A stretch of DNA of 64,000 nucleotides from Phycisphaerales bacterium (GTDB taxonomy: Bacteria; Planctomycetota; Phycisphaerae; Phycisphaerales; UBA1924): positions 1-64,000 of the forward strand of contig JANQQR010000002.1 of the NCBI GenBank assembly GCA_028289195.1, written 5' to 3'. Of the stretch, positions 38,806 to 47,753 are shown in pieces. Under the pieces are notes generated by a model that saw only the letters and a list, made by a program, of their open reading frames with translations, searched no databases and was not told the origin of the DNA. Position 1 is the stretch's first letter, and the number at the start of each line of letters is the position of its first letter. A program made the translations under genes and the position numbers.

Positions 38806-38828
38806 ACCGATCGCGGGCCCGATCTGCC

Positions 38829-39899
38829 CTAACTATCGAGCAATATGCGTCGGTGCGGCGTGGCCAGGCCCAGGCCGGCGATCGATCGAGCGGTCCTGAA
38901 TTGCCCCCTCGCCGGCTCCGTCCCGCGCCCGGCGACGCCTTCAAACACCCGGAACCGGACAGCGCGATGGGTCGTCAGGTGGACGAACGACTCGCACTCG
39001 ACGAGTTCGCTGACTCCGACGGCTCGGCTCAACTCGCTCCCGGACGCGTGCCGCGTGCCCCTCTCGATCGCGGGCGCCTGCCAAAGGCCCCGCCACAGAC
39101 CCGCGCCGTCGGGCGGGCGTTGCTCGACGAGCAGCTTGCCTTTCGCGTCTCGCACGCGTGCCACCGTGTGGAACACATCGGTGCGTCGCGCACGCGGGGC
39201 GCGAACGGGGATCGAATCGGTGCGCCCGTCTCGGCGGGCGCGGCATGAACGACTCAGCGGACACGCGTTGCAGCGGGGCCTGCGGGGCGTGCAGACCAGG
39301 GCCCCGAGTTCCATGAGGGCCTCGTTGTGGACGCCGGCGTCTCCCGCCGCGTTCACGAGCTCCCCGGCCCGCTCCCAGCACCACCTCGAGCGTGCGGCGG
39401 GCGTCTCGTCGGCGTCGCGTCCTTCGAGGCGGAGGAGGACGCGCTCGATGTTGGCATCGACGGTCGGCACCCGATGGCCGAACACCATGCTCGCCAGGGC
39501 GCCCGCTGTGTACTTGCCCACACCGGGCAAGCGTCCGAGCAACTCGGGATCACCGGGGATCCGCCCTCCGTGTTCCTGCACGATCGCCCGCGCGGCGCGC
39601 TGCAGGTTCTGGGCTCGACGGTAGTAGCCGAGGCCGGACCATGCCGCGAGCACGTCGTCTTCGCTGGCGCCTGCGAGCGCTGACGCCGTCGGGAATCGGG
39701 CCAGGAACTCGTCGAGGCGGTCAACGACGCGGGCCACCTGGGTCTGCTGGAGCATCGCTTCTGCGACTAGGCAGAGATAGGGGTCTCTGCGAGGGCCGCC
39801 CGGCACTCCCAGCGGTTGACGCCACGGCAATTCTCGCCTCGACTCGCCGAACCAATCGCTGAGGTTCCGGGCGAGCGCCCGGTCCCGTCGGCTTGCCAC
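38829..39899 (-). CDS. mutY: A/G-specific adenine glycosylase MutY
   Basis: MutY removes adenine mispaired with 8-oxoguanine. The 356-residue protein has the catalytic Glu E47 in AEAMLQQTQ, the helix-hairpin-helix LPGVGKYTAGAL (124-135), the catalytic D148 in VDANIERVL, and the 4Fe-4S ligands C203-x6-C210-x2-C213-x5-C219. A C-terminal NUDIX-like domain with LVEQRPPDGAGLWRGLWQAP recognises 8-oxoG. The start is GTG at 39899, overlapping by one base the stop of the upstream Nfu-domain gene (TAGTG). Confidence 0.95.
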   Translation of the reverse strand: MASRRDRALARNLSDWFGESRRELPWRQPLGVPGGPRRDPYLCLVAEAMLQQTQVARVVDRLDEFLARFPTASALAGASEDDVLAAWSGLGYYRRAQNLQRAARAIVQEHGGRIPGDPELLGRLPGVGKYTAGALASMVFGHRVPTVDANIERVLLRLEGRDADETPAARSRWCWERAGELVNAAGDAGVHNEALMELGALVCTPRRPRCNACPLSRSCRARRDGRTDSIPVRAPRARRTDVFHTVARVRDAKGKLLVEQRPPDGAGLWRGLWQAPAIERGTRHASGSELSRAVGVSELVECESFVHLTTHRAVRFRVFEGVAGRGTEPARGQFRTARSIAGLGLATPHRRILLDS

Positions 39900-40174
39900 T
39901 AGGGCTGCTCCGCGAGCACACGCTCGATGCCTGCCTTGACCTCGTTCCAGTCGGCGTCAGGCGCCTTGTTGACCGTGATCCAGTTGTCCACGACCAGGAG
40001 CGTCGTGACCGGTGCGGAGGCGAACAGCGCTTCGGCGAGCGCATCTCCCCTCGCCGCTTCGGCGTTCTTGTATGAGCGCGGAGCGTCCTTCGGCTCGATC
40101 AGCCTCGAACTGAGCACGCACTTGAGCGCGTTGGGGTTCGGGGTCTTCTCGTATTGCTGGATCCGGAGCGGCAT
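39899..40174 (-). CDS. Stand-alone Nfu/NifU N-terminal-domain protein
   Basis: This is a 91-residue protein with the Nfu_N domain: EKTPNPNALKCVLSS near the start and SAPVTTLLVVDNWITVNK in the middle. In larger proteins this domain precedes the CxxC iron-sulfur scaffold domain, which is absent here, so it cannot itself hold a cluster by that motif. It is translationally coupled to mutY, which encodes an Fe-S enzyme. A role as a partner in cluster delivery is inference. Confidence 0.8.
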   Translation of the reverse strand: MPLRIQQYEKTPNPNALKCVLSSRLIEPKDAPRSYKNAEAARGDALAEALFASAPVTTLLVVDNWITVNKAPDADWNEVKAGIERVLAEQP

Positions 40175-40187
40175 TGTTTCTACGGCC

Positions 40188-41747
40188 TCAGGGCTGGGCG
40201 GCCTCGGGTTGGGCCCATTCGGGCACTGTGCCCAGATCCATTCCGAGGACCCAGGTCATCAGAGTGTACGCGCAGAGGGTGAGCGTCAGGACCGAAACGA
40301 TGTTCATCCAGAAGCCCGCGCTGAGCATGTGCTTCATGCGCACGTTGCCCGAAGCGAAGACGATCGCGTTGGGAGGCGTCGCGACCGGCATCATGAACGC
40401 GCAACTCGCGGCCAGCGCAGCGGGCGCCAGCAGCCCCAGCGGGTTCATCTCGATCGAGAGGATCGCGATCGGCGCAAGCAGGGGGAAGAAGATATTGGCC
40501 GTGGCGGTGTTCGAGGTGACCTCCGTCAGGTACACGATCGTGGCCACCACCAGCAGGATGATCACCAGGATCGGGAGCGTCTGGAGGCCGTCGAGCGAGT
40601 TGCCGATCGCCGCCGACAGCCCGGAGCCCGAGACCGCTCCGGCCAAAGACAGCCCGCCGCCGAACAGAAGCAGGATCCCCCAGGGCACCCTCGCGGCGTC
40701 GTCCCAGTCCAGCGCGAACTGACGCTTCCCGAGGTCGATCGGGGTCAGAAAGAGCACGAGCGCGGCGCCTATCGCGATGCTCGTGTCGTCGAGGTGGTCG
40801 ACCAGGAGGCGGATGGCCCACGGCGCGTCGTCTCCGACGAAAGAGTTGAGGACCCCGCGTCCGAACCACAGCAGGACCGCGCAGACGAACACCGTCATGA
40901 CGGTCCATTCGGCGCGCGAGGTCGGACCGAGCTTGGCCAGCTCAGACCTGATCATTTCGCGACCGCCGGATCCGGCCTCTCTGCCCACCGGGTACAGCAC
41001 CCGGGTCAGCAGCAGCCAGGCGATCGGCAGGAACACGGCGACGATCGGGAGCCCGAACATCATCCAGCGGAAGAAAGAGATCCGCAGCCCGAACTCGCTG
41101 TCCAGGAACGCGACGAGCAGCGTGTTCGGAGGCGTGCCGATCGGTGTTGCGATGCCGCCGATGCTCGCGGCGTAGGCGATGCCGAGCATGAGGCAGACAC
41201 CGAAGTTCCGGCTCCGGGAGTCGTCGCCGAATCGTTCGTTGACGAGCGCGATCACGGTGGTCCCGATGGGCACCAGCATGATGGCCGTCGCGGTATTGCT
41301 CATCCACATGCTGAGCACCGCGGTTGCGAGCATGAACCCGGCGACGATCATCGCCGGGCTCGATCCGACGATCGAGATCGTGACCAGGGCGATCCGCTTG
41401 TGCAGAGACCATCGCTCCATCGACAACGCCAGGAGGAACCCCCCGAGGAACAGGAAGATGACGCGGCTGGCGTAGGGGTTCGCGGCCTCCCGCCCGGTTG
41501 TGATCTCCAGCGCCGGCAGGAGCACCAAGGGGAGCAGCGAGGTCGCCGGCAAGGGGATCGCCTCGGTCACCCACCAGAGCGCCATCCAGGCCATGACCCC
41601 GGCTGTCCTGCGGGCCTCGGGCGCCAGGTCGGGCGCTACAGCGTTCAGGAGCATCACGACCGCCGCACAGAGCGCCGGGCCGGCGGCGATCGTGGCCAGG
41701 CGGAGCCGGCCTTTGGTCGTGCTGGATGTGCCCGGAGGCTCGCCCAC
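40188..41747 (-). CDS. SLC13/DASS-family anion:sodium symporter
   Basis: The 519-residue membrane protein has 11-12 hydrophobic helices. It shows the paired family motifs SNTATAIMLVP and SNTATANIFFP, each followed by a Pro-rich TPIGTPPN or TPPNAIVF segment, as in sodium:dicarboxylate carriers (SdcS, VcINDY). It should take up C4-dicarboxylates or similar anions, possibly sulfate. The GTG at 41747 is chosen for the AGGAG a few bases before it; earlier in-frame starts code for a basic, non-membrane stretch. It ends 13 bases before the Nfu-domain gene. Confidence 0.9.
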   Translation of the reverse strand: MGEPPGTSSTTKGRLRLATIAAGPALCAAVVMLLNAVAPDLAPEARRTAGVMAWMALWWVTEAIPLPATSLLPLVLLPALEITTGREAANPYASRVIFLFLGGFLLALSMERWSLHKRIALVTISIVGSSPAMIVAGFMLATAVLSMWMSNTATAIMLVPIGTTVIALVNERFGDDSRSRNFGVCLMLGIAYAASIGGIATPIGTPPNTLLVAFLDSEFGLRISFFRWMMFGLPIVAVFLPIAWLLLTRVLYPVGREAGSGGREMIRSELAKLGPTSRAEWTVMTVFVCAVLLWFGRGVLNSFVGDDAPWAIRLLVDHLDDTSIAIGAALVLFLTPIDLGKRQFALDWDDAARVPWGILLLFGGGLSLAGAVSGSGLSAAIGNSLDGLQTLPILVIILLVVATIVYLTEVTSNTATANIFFPLLAPIAILSIEMNPLGLLAPAALAASCAFMMPVATPPNAIVFASGNVRMKHMLSAGFWMNIVSVLTLTLCAYTLMTWVLGMDLGTVPEWAQPEAAQP

Positions 41748-41895
41748 GTCGCGCTCCTGATCTCGCGCCGGAGCATAACGGCGCCGGACGTTGAACTGTT
41801 GCGCGTGCAATCGGGAAGTTGCGAGCGACCGGCGGCAGCTTGCCGACATAGGATGAGTTTGGCCCGTTTTTCCGGCGGGCTCCGGGCGAATTCAC

Positions 41896-42837
41896 GTGAT
41901 CGATCGTCTGACACAACTCTTCGATCGTCTTGGCGACTACGCCTTCTGGCAGGTCGCCCTCGAGCTGGGCGCCATCTGGCTGGTGGTCTACGCGATCGTG
42001 CGCTTCGTCCGGGGCACGCGAGCCGCGGGCGCGCTCATCGGCCTTCTTTCGCTCGTGTTCGTCACGCTGCTGTTCCTGGGCCTGCTCGCCCAGCTCGACA
42101 TCTTCCCCCGCCTCACGGTTCTCATCGACAAGCTCCTCGGGGTGACCGCCCTCGCCTTGATCGTCGTGTTCGCGCCGGAAATCAGGCGTGCCGGCTTGCG
42201 CATCGGTGAGAACCTGCTCATGTTTAGCGGTGGGGCGGATGTGAGCGAACTGATCGACGCCCTCGTGAAGTCCTCGCGTTTCCTCAGCAAGAACAAGTTC
42301 GGGGCGATTATCGCCATCGAGCGCAAATCGGGGCTCCGGGAGTTGATCGAGGCCGGCAAGCCGCTCAACGCCGACGTGTCCGAGCACCTGATCAAGTCGA
42401 TCTTCTGGCCCAACAGCCCGCTGCACGACATGGGCGTCGTGATCCGCGGCGACAAGATCGTGGCGGCCAGTGTGCCGTTCCCGCTGATTGATCCGGGCGA
42501 GCTGCCGGATGAGCACCTCGGGACCCGGCATCGTGCGGCACTCGGCCTCGCCCGGCAGAGCGACGCGATCATCGTGGTTGTGAGCGAGGAGACCGGCGCG
42601 ATCAGCCTCGCCGAGGGCCGGGATCTCGACCGATGGCTGACCCCGGATGCGCTGCGAGCCGAACTGGAGAAGCGGCTCGGCCAGCGGCGCCCGCCGCAAG
42701 ATCCCACCGAACGAACCGAGAATGCCGACGCCAAGCAGCCAAAGCCGCCCAAGTCGAAGGATACCGGAGCGCCGCGCGACAACGCGAGCGATGGCTCGGG
42801 CGTGACCGGCGCGCTGGGAGGGGTCGTCGGTGGGTGA
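41896..42837 (+). CDS. cdaA: Diadenylate cyclase CdaA with altered DGA motif
   Basis: CdaA makes cyclic di-AMP from two ATP. The 313-residue product has three membrane helices in the first 96 residues, then a DAC domain. The RHR motif is intact (GTRHRAALG, R211-H212-R213), as is IIVVVSEETGAISLA. The catalytic DGA, however, reads D178-M179-G180 (PLHDMGVVIRGD), so the metal-binding Asp remains but the next two positions differ. The C-terminal 50 residues are a charged linker. The gene overlaps cdaR by eight bases. TAGGAT at 41849-41854 may be its -10. Confidence 0.9.
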   Translation: MIDRLTQLFDRLGDYAFWQVALELGAIWLVVYAIVRFVRGTRAAGALIGLLSLVFVTLLFLGLLAQLDIFPRLTVLIDKLLGVTALALIVVFAPEIRRAGLRIGENLLMFSGGADVSELIDALVKSSRFLSKNKFGAIIAIERKSGLRELIEAGKPLNADVSEHLIKSIFWPNSPLHDMGVVIRGDKIVAASVPFPLIDPGELPDEHLGTRHRAALGLARQSDAIIVVVSEETGAISLAEGRDLDRWLTPDALRAELEKRLGQRRPPQDPTERTENADAKQPKPPKSKDTGAPRDNASDGSGVTGALGGVVGG

Positions 42838-43846
42838 TCGGCTGCCGACCATCATCCTGGTGACGCTGATCACGGCGGTGGTCTGGCTGTTCGCCGAAGC
42901 CGACAGCCTGGGCGGGGGTTCAGAGGAGCTCCGGATCCGATTCGTCGCCGAGGACAGCGACCTGATCGTCGAGATGGCGGACAGCGCCGGCGTGTCGCTG
43001 GCCATCGATTTCCGAGCCCCGCGCGGCTCGATCGCCGCGGTGCGAGAGCGGATGGCCGAGGTCGCCCGGCTCCAGCCGGGTTCCCCCGGGGTTCCTTCGA
43101 CACCGGGCCAGCACACGATCGACATGCTCGGAGTGATCGCGCAGCACCCGGCGCTTGCGGGGACCGGGGCCCAGATTGATTCAGTCCGGCCTCAGACCGT
43201 GACCATCACGATCGTCGCGCTCGAGTCGCGCGACGTGCCCCTGGCTATCGAGCTCGAGGGAGTGGCCGTGGAAGGCTCGGTGAACGCGACGCCGGCGACG
43301 GCCCGGCTCCGTCTCCCGTCCAACCTCTGGGACTCGGTCGATCTCGACGCGGCCGTGATCGCGCGTCCTACATCGAGCCAGATCGACCAGCTCCCCATCA
43401 GCGGTCCGGCGCGTGTCGACGTGCAGCTCGCGCTGTCGCCGGCGATCCGGCAATCCCGCTACGCCTCACTCGCGACTCCCTCTGTGCGTCTCGAGTTCTC
43501 GATCCGTGATCGCAACGCTCAGCACACGTTCGGAGTGGTGCCGGTGATGATCACACTGCCGCCGATCGAGACGCGTGACTGGGTTGTGACGGTTGATCCG
43601 CAGGATCAGATCCTCAGCCTGACCGCGACCGGTCCGAGCGAGTTGATCGAGCGTCTGAGGGCCGACAACGTCGCGATCATCGCGGACCTTTTGCTCTCGA
43701 GCGAAGAACTCGACCTCGGTCTGGGCTCGAAAGCCGTGCAGTTCTTCGCCCGGATCGACGACCGCAAGGAGGCGATACCACCCGGCGTGACGATCACGCC
43801 TTCCAAGGGAGAGGTGCGCTTCACGGTCGAGCGGGTCGAGAGGTGA
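42830..43846 (+). CDS. cdaR: YbbR-domain protein, CdaA regulator CdaR
   Basis: CdaR proteins bind CdaA at the membrane and tune c-di-AMP output. The 338-residue protein has one N-terminal membrane helix (TIILVTLITAVVWLFAEA, about 7-24) and then extracytoplasmic beta domains of YbbR type, recognisable from repeated strands such as DVPLAIELEGVAVEGSVNATPA. The order cdaA-cdaR and the eight-base overlap match the operon of many bacteria. glmM, often third, is replaced here by proA. Confidence 0.85.
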   Translation: MGDRLPTIILVTLITAVVWLFAEADSLGGGSEELRIRFVAEDSDLIVEMADSAGVSLAIDFRAPRGSIAAVRERMAEVARLQPGSPGVPSTPGQHTIDMLGVIAQHPALAGTGAQIDSVRPQTVTITIVALESRDVPLAIELEGVAVEGSVNATPATARLRLPSNLWDSVDLDAAVIARPTSSQIDQLPISGPARVDVQLALSPAIRQSRYASLATPSVRLEFSIRDRNAQHTFGVVPVMITLPPIETRDWVVTVDPQDQILSLTATGPSELIERLRADNVAIIADLLLSSEELDLGLGSKAVQFFARIDDRKEAIPPGVTITPSKGEVRFTVERVER

Positions 43847-45108
43847 GCGGCTCTTCGGCAGCCGGAGACACTCTCGAAGCGCTCGTCGATGGCGTGAGGA
43901 GCGTGCGATCCAGGATCGGTTCTCTGAGCCACGACGAGCGCGGCCGGATGCTGTGCGCCGTCGCCGAGGGGATCCGGCGATCCAGCGAGACGATCATCGC
44001 TGCCAACGATGCCGACATGGCCCGCGCCTCGGGCCTCGATCCCGCGATGCTGGATCGGCTCCGCCTGGACAGTGCGAGAGTGGAGGCCATGGCGGCAGCG
44101 GTCGACGACATCTCGCGTCAGCCAGACCACCTGGGCGCAGTCGTGGACCAGCGGGAACTGCCATCGGGGATCCGTCTCGAGAAGCGGCGCGTGCCGATCG
44201 GCGTCATCCTCATGATCTACGAGAGCCGGCCGAACGTCACCAGCGACGCGGCTGCGCTGTGCCTGAAATCCGGGAACTGTGTCCTGTTGCGCGGCGGGAG
44301 CGAGGCCTGCCGATCGAACCTGGCCATCGTGGATGCCATCCGTCCTGCGCTGGAGGCCGCCGATTGCGTCGACGCGATCGGCTTCGTCGATCCGTCGGAC
44401 AGAGCTTCGGTCGGTCAACTGCTCGCCATGGAAGGCCGCATCGACCTGGCGATCCCGCGGGGCGGCCCCGGGTTGATGAAGGCCGTCGCCGAGACAGCGC
44501 GGATCCCGGTGATCAAGCACGACGCGGGCAACTGCCACGTGTATCTCGATGCGAGCCTCGAAGGACTCGAGGAGTCGGCTCGCGCGATCGTCGTGAATTC
44601 CAAGGTCCAGCGCCCCGGCGTGTGCAACGCTTGTGAGACTCTGCTGGTCCACCGGCGGGTCGCCGACGGGGTGCTCCCGGTCATCGCGCGGGACCTGCTC
44701 GAACGAGGCGTCGAGATCCGGGGTGACGCCGACACGCGGCGCCTTGTTCCGGAAGCGGCCGCGGCGTCCGAGATCGATTGGAAGACGGAGTACCTCGACC
44801 TCGTGCTGGCGATCCGCGTGGTCAAATCGATCGATGACGCGATCGATCACATCGAGCGCTTTGGCTCGGGGCACACAGAGTGCATCGTGACGTCATCCGA
44901 AAAGGCGGCCGACGAATTCCTGCGCTCGGTCGATTCGGCGAGCGTGATGATCAATTGCTCGACGCGCTTCGCCGACGGCGGGGAGTACGGCCTCGGCGCG
45001 GAGATCGGCATCTCGACGAATCGCCTTCATGCCCGCGGGCCGATGGGCGCCGAGGATCTCACCACGTTCCAGTGGGTCCTCCGGGGTGATGGCCAGGTCC
45101 GCTCGTAG
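43843..45108 (+). CDS. proA: Glutamate-5-semialdehyde dehydrogenase (gamma-glutamyl phosphate reductase)
   Basis: ProA reduces gamma-glutamyl phosphate with NADPH in proline synthesis. The 421-residue product shows IGVILMIYESRPNVTSDAAALCLKSGN and RGGSEA, and the catalytic C261 in QRPGVCNACETLL, followed by TEYLDLVLAIRVV and the GSGHTECIVT stretch. The start is GTG, overlapping cdaR by four bases (GTGA). proB is not adjacent. It ends three bases before the convergent glycosyltransferase gene. Confidence 0.95.
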   Translation: MSGSSAAGDTLEALVDGVRSVRSRIGSLSHDERGRMLCAVAEGIRRSSETIIAANDADMARASGLDPAMLDRLRLDSARVEAMAAAVDDISRQPDHLGAVVDQRELPSGIRLEKRRVPIGVILMIYESRPNVTSDAAALCLKSGNCVLLRGGSEACRSNLAIVDAIRPALEAADCVDAIGFVDPSDRASVGQLLAMEGRIDLAIPRGGPGLMKAVAETARIPVIKHDAGNCHVYLDASLEGLEESARAIVVNSKVQRPGVCNACETLLVHRRVADGVLPVIARDLLERGVEIRGDADTRRLVPEAAAASEIDWKTEYLDLVLAIRVVKSIDDAIDHIERFGSGHTECIVTSSEKAADEFLRSVDSASVMINCSTRFADGGEYGLGAEIGISTNRLHARGPMGAEDLTTFQWVLRGDGQVRS

Positions 45109-45111
45109 TGC

Positions 45112-46209
45112 CTAAGCCAGCGCAGGCGCGGGCTTTCCCGCGGCTCTGAACTGCTCGTGACGCAACCGGTCGCGCCAGCCGGTGCTCGGGGCCGCGGCGG
45201 GCGCCCGACGCTCGCCGCCCGCTTCGTGAAGAGTCGGCACCAGCGCGTGAGTGAACCGGACGGTGCTGTTGGGTTCCACGAGCACCGCGTGCTCACAGCC
45301 ATCGAGCGCCGTTTCGGAGGCGGGAAGACGGTCGGCGACGATCGGGATCCCGGTGCTGCGGGCCCATGTCAGCGCTCCTTGCCCCACCCGGCTCGCGCGG
45401 CGCATGCGGGAGGTCCAGATTATTGCGTCCAGGGCCGGCTCGAGTTGGTTCGCGGGCCGCTCTTCGACGATCACGCGCGTGTGCACGTTTGGATCCTGCT
45501 CGACAAAGCGCCTCGCCCGTTCGAGTTCGGCCGCACGGCGGGGTACCACGATGCAGGTCGGGACGCCCGTGACGGACGTGACGGCGGTGATGTACGTCGT
45601 CCAGCGAGCATCGACGTCGCGCTCATCGTCGGCGAGCGCCAGCACGACACGTTCTTCGTCGGCCACGTTCCAATGCGCACGGATCGAGCGTCGGGCGACC
45701 GAACGATCGACGACGCAGGGCTCAGGCTGCGATTCTGCGATCGTCAGCCGATCGAGCGGGGCGCCCGCTTCGAGCCATCTCTCGCGTTCCCAGTTGTTCG
45801 AGACCATCAAGCGGTGCGCTCGCGAGAGGTCACGCAGGCGGCCGTCGCGGCGTCGCGCCGCCGGGCGATCGATGGGTGCCTCGAGCGTCGCGATGACTCG
45901 CGGCGTCGAGACGGCGCGGACCGACGCGAGCGCGATGGTCGTACTCCACGCGTGAATCACATCCGGCGACCAGTGGCGTGCGATAGCGCCCAGGCGGTCG
46001 GCGTGCATCAGTGGCAGTCTTCGCGGCTGCCCGGTCCGACCGGCAATGCGGATCCCGGCTCCGCGCACCCGGCGCTCCGCTTCGGAGCCGCCGACGACGA
46101 GCACGTGATCGGTGATGCCTTCGGCAGGGCTGCTGAGGAGAGACGCGAGTGTGCCCGAGTTGAGCCAACCCGCGCTGTCCGGATCGAGCACGTGGAGGAC
46201 GTTGAGCAT
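45112..46209 (-). CDS. GT-B-fold glycosyltransferase-like protein
   Basis: The 365-residue protein resembles GT4-type transferases: an N-terminal Rossmann half (LNVLHVLDP, later DRLGAIARHWSPDVIHAWST), then MVSNNWERERWLEAGAP, and a second half with VVLALADD, a strand-helix series and the donor-site-like ALTWARSTGIPIVA and HAVLVEPNSTVRFTHAL. The usual EX7E-type motif is not clear, and it has many Arg in odd places. The acceptor and sugar cannot be read. It is 12 bases from the lipoprotein gene upstream. Confidence 0.7.
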   Translation of the reverse strand: MLNVLHVLDPDSAGWLNSGTLASLLSSPAEGITDHVLVVGGSEAERRVRGAGIRIAGRTGQPRRLPLMHADRLGAIARHWSPDVIHAWSTTIALASVRAVSTPRVIATLEAPIDRPAARRRDGRLRDLSRAHRLMVSNNWERERWLEAGAPLDRLTIAESQPEPCVVDRSVARRSIRAHWNVADEERVVLALADDERDVDARWTTYITAVTSVTGVPTCIVVPRRAAELERARRFVEQDPNVHTRVIVEERPANQLEPALDAIIWTSRMRRASRVGQGALTWARSTGIPIVADRLPASETALDGCEHAVLVEPNSTVRFTHALVPTLHEAGGERRAPAAAPSTGWRDRLRHEQFRAAGKPAPALA

Positions 46210-46221
46210 TCGCGGCCGGCC

Positions 46222-46899
46222 TCAGTCCCGAGCGCTCTCACGGATCTCGTGCTTGTAGAACATCTGCGCGATCGCGAGGCCCATCTGCTCGGCGAGATTC
46301 CGCTCGAGCGTCGAGCGCTGCGCATAGCTGACCGGCATCTCGCCCTTGAGTGAGTCAGGCTCGACTCTCAGCATGAACCCGACCTCGGTAGACGGCCAGA
46401 CGCGCCGGTTCTGGACGACGTCGAGGATCTTGACTCTCGACCCGACGATGGGCGAGGCGGAGACGCCGTCCTGGGAGAGCTGCCAGACGTCGACAGTGAT
46501 GTAGATCACCACTTCCGCCCCGAGGCGCCTCCCCATGTCAACGATCGACATCTGCTCACGCGCGGTCTCTTCGGACAGCAGCGCGTACGCGGCGCTGGAT
46601 GGAATGAGGCGGTCTTCGGGCAGCAGGCCCCGTCGCAGGATCCGATCCTCGGCTTCACGCGACGCAACGGTCCGGAGAGACCGTTTGGGAAGCCTGTTGC
46701 GCAGATCGTCGATGACGATCACGTGCATCCGGTCCCTTTCGAGGTCCCAGAGCGGGTCGTACTTCGGTGGACCGGCGACGAGAACGTAGGCCGGCCCGAG
46801 GATATTGCACCCCGACGCGCCGGCGAGCACCAGCATCGCGAGCAGCACGGCCGCCGATCGAGCGAAAGACGGATTCTTGAATGTGCTCATCGGGGCCAT
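46222..46899 (-). CDS. Lipoprotein of unknown function (second of a tandem pair)
   Basis: The 225-residue protein has a lipoprotein signal ending VLAGASGC at about 24-31. The body has VIVIDDLRNRLPKRSLRTVA, then SIVDMGRRLGAEVVIYITVD, and ends with a helix LERNLAEQMGLAIAQMFYK. It shares overall layout with the next gene upstream (GxxLGAxxVIYIxVxxxQL versus GEEFGVDRLIIIELYEYRL), so they look like diverged paralogs, with a CsgG/TolB-like alpha-beta pattern. The start ATG at 46899 shares one base with the upstream stop (TGATG); an ATG at 46890 is possible. Confidence 0.7.
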   Translation of the reverse strand: MAPMSTFKNPSFARSAAVLLAMLVLAGASGCNILGPAYVLVAGPPKYDPLWDLERDRMHVIVIDDLRNRLPKRSLRTVASREAEDRILRRGLLPEDRLIPSSAAYALLSEETAREQMSIVDMGRRLGAEVVIYITVDVWQLSQDGVSASPIVGSRVKILDVVQNRRVWPSTEVGFMLRVEPDSLKGEMPVSYAQRSTLERNLAEQMGLAIAQMFYKHEIRESARD

Positions 46900-47618
46900 C
46901 AATAGTCCGGGTAGTAGGGCTCTTGGTGGTCGTACATGATCCAGGTGATCCGGTCGATCAGGCGCTTGTCCAGCGTGTTGCGGACTTGCTGCGATGAATA
47001 GTCTGTCGGGCCGAGCCCGGTCTGGTCAGGGAACCCGACCTGGACCTCCTTGGAAAAGACGAACTCGTTCGGGTAGCCCGAGTCCATCTCCACGATCCCG
47101 ACGGTCGCCGCCGCCAGACCGTCCCACACATAGCGATTGCCCGGCTCGTTCAAGCGGTACTCGTACAACTCGATGATGATCAGCCGATCGACCCCGAATT
47201 CCTCTCCCAACTGCTCATAGCTCCACGCCGTCCAGTCGGGGCGGCTGAGCTGGAATTCGAGGATCGACAAAACCGGCACGAACCCCGCGGCGCCGGTGCG
47301 CTCGGGTCGGGCCAGTTCGTTCGTCGTCGCGTTGGCCACGCGAGCTGCGAGTTGGGGGAATGCGCCCTGCAGCACCCGGTCAACATAGACGAGCACCGCG
47401 AAGCTCTTGCCGTCCAGCCCCGTGTACTCGGCCTTGACCTCGTGGGTGGACGTCTCGCGGTACGACTCGACCATGCCGCCGATCGCGACGGGCAGCCAGC
47501 ATCCGCTGAGGACCGCCAGAGTCGCGGCACCGACCAGAGTGCCCGCAAGCAGGGCGAGCGCTCGGGTGCCGTGATGCCGGAGAGTCTTGCTCTTGCGTTG
47601 AGGATTTTTCACGCGCAT
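46899..47618 (-). CDS. Lipoprotein of unknown function (first of a tandem pair)
   Basis: The 239-residue product begins with a basic stretch, a hydrophobic segment and the lipobox VLSGC (about 36-40). The mature part contains SFAVLVYVDRVLQGAFPQLA, EFGVDRLIIIELYEYRLNEP and a C-terminal helix with DKRLIDRITWIMYDHQEP. The ATG at 47618 has AGGAT ten bases upstream; the frame opens ten codons earlier with a TTG. It is coupled to its paralog downstream. It is probably periplasmic and attached to the outer membrane. Confidence 0.7.
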   Translation of the reverse strand: MRVKNPQRKSKTLRHHGTRALALLAGTLVGAATLAVLSGCWLPVAIGGMVESYRETSTHEVKAEYTGLDGKSFAVLVYVDRVLQGAFPQLAARVANATTNELARPERTGAAGFVPVLSILEFQLSRPDWTAWSYEQLGEEFGVDRLIIIELYEYRLNEPGNRYVWDGLAAATVGIVEMDSGYPNEFVFSKEVQVGFPDQTGLGPTDYSSQQVRNTLDKRLIDRITWIMYDHQEPYYPDY

Positions 47619-47753
47619 CGGCTCGGGATCCTGGTTCAGCGACAGCAAAGGGTCAGCTCCCGGGGAATGACGTCTGAAGCCTCCGCGGGGCCTGCCCGGA
47701 GGCGACGCGAAGGGTAGGCCATCAAGCTCCGAGTCCCTGGAGGCCGGGACGGG

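Noticed and set aside
36881..38899. Long plus-strand open frame opposite rpsA
   Set aside because: Its composition (Asp/Val/Leu/Glu/His runs) is what the complement of a GC-rich S1 gene gives. It has no ribosome-binding site or known motif.
39927..42209. 760-codon plus-strand open frame opposite the Nfu, SLC13 and intergenic regions
   Set aside because: It is an antisense frame of membrane-protein DNA, with an Arg/His/Asp/Gln-rich product. It also overlaps the true cdaA start.
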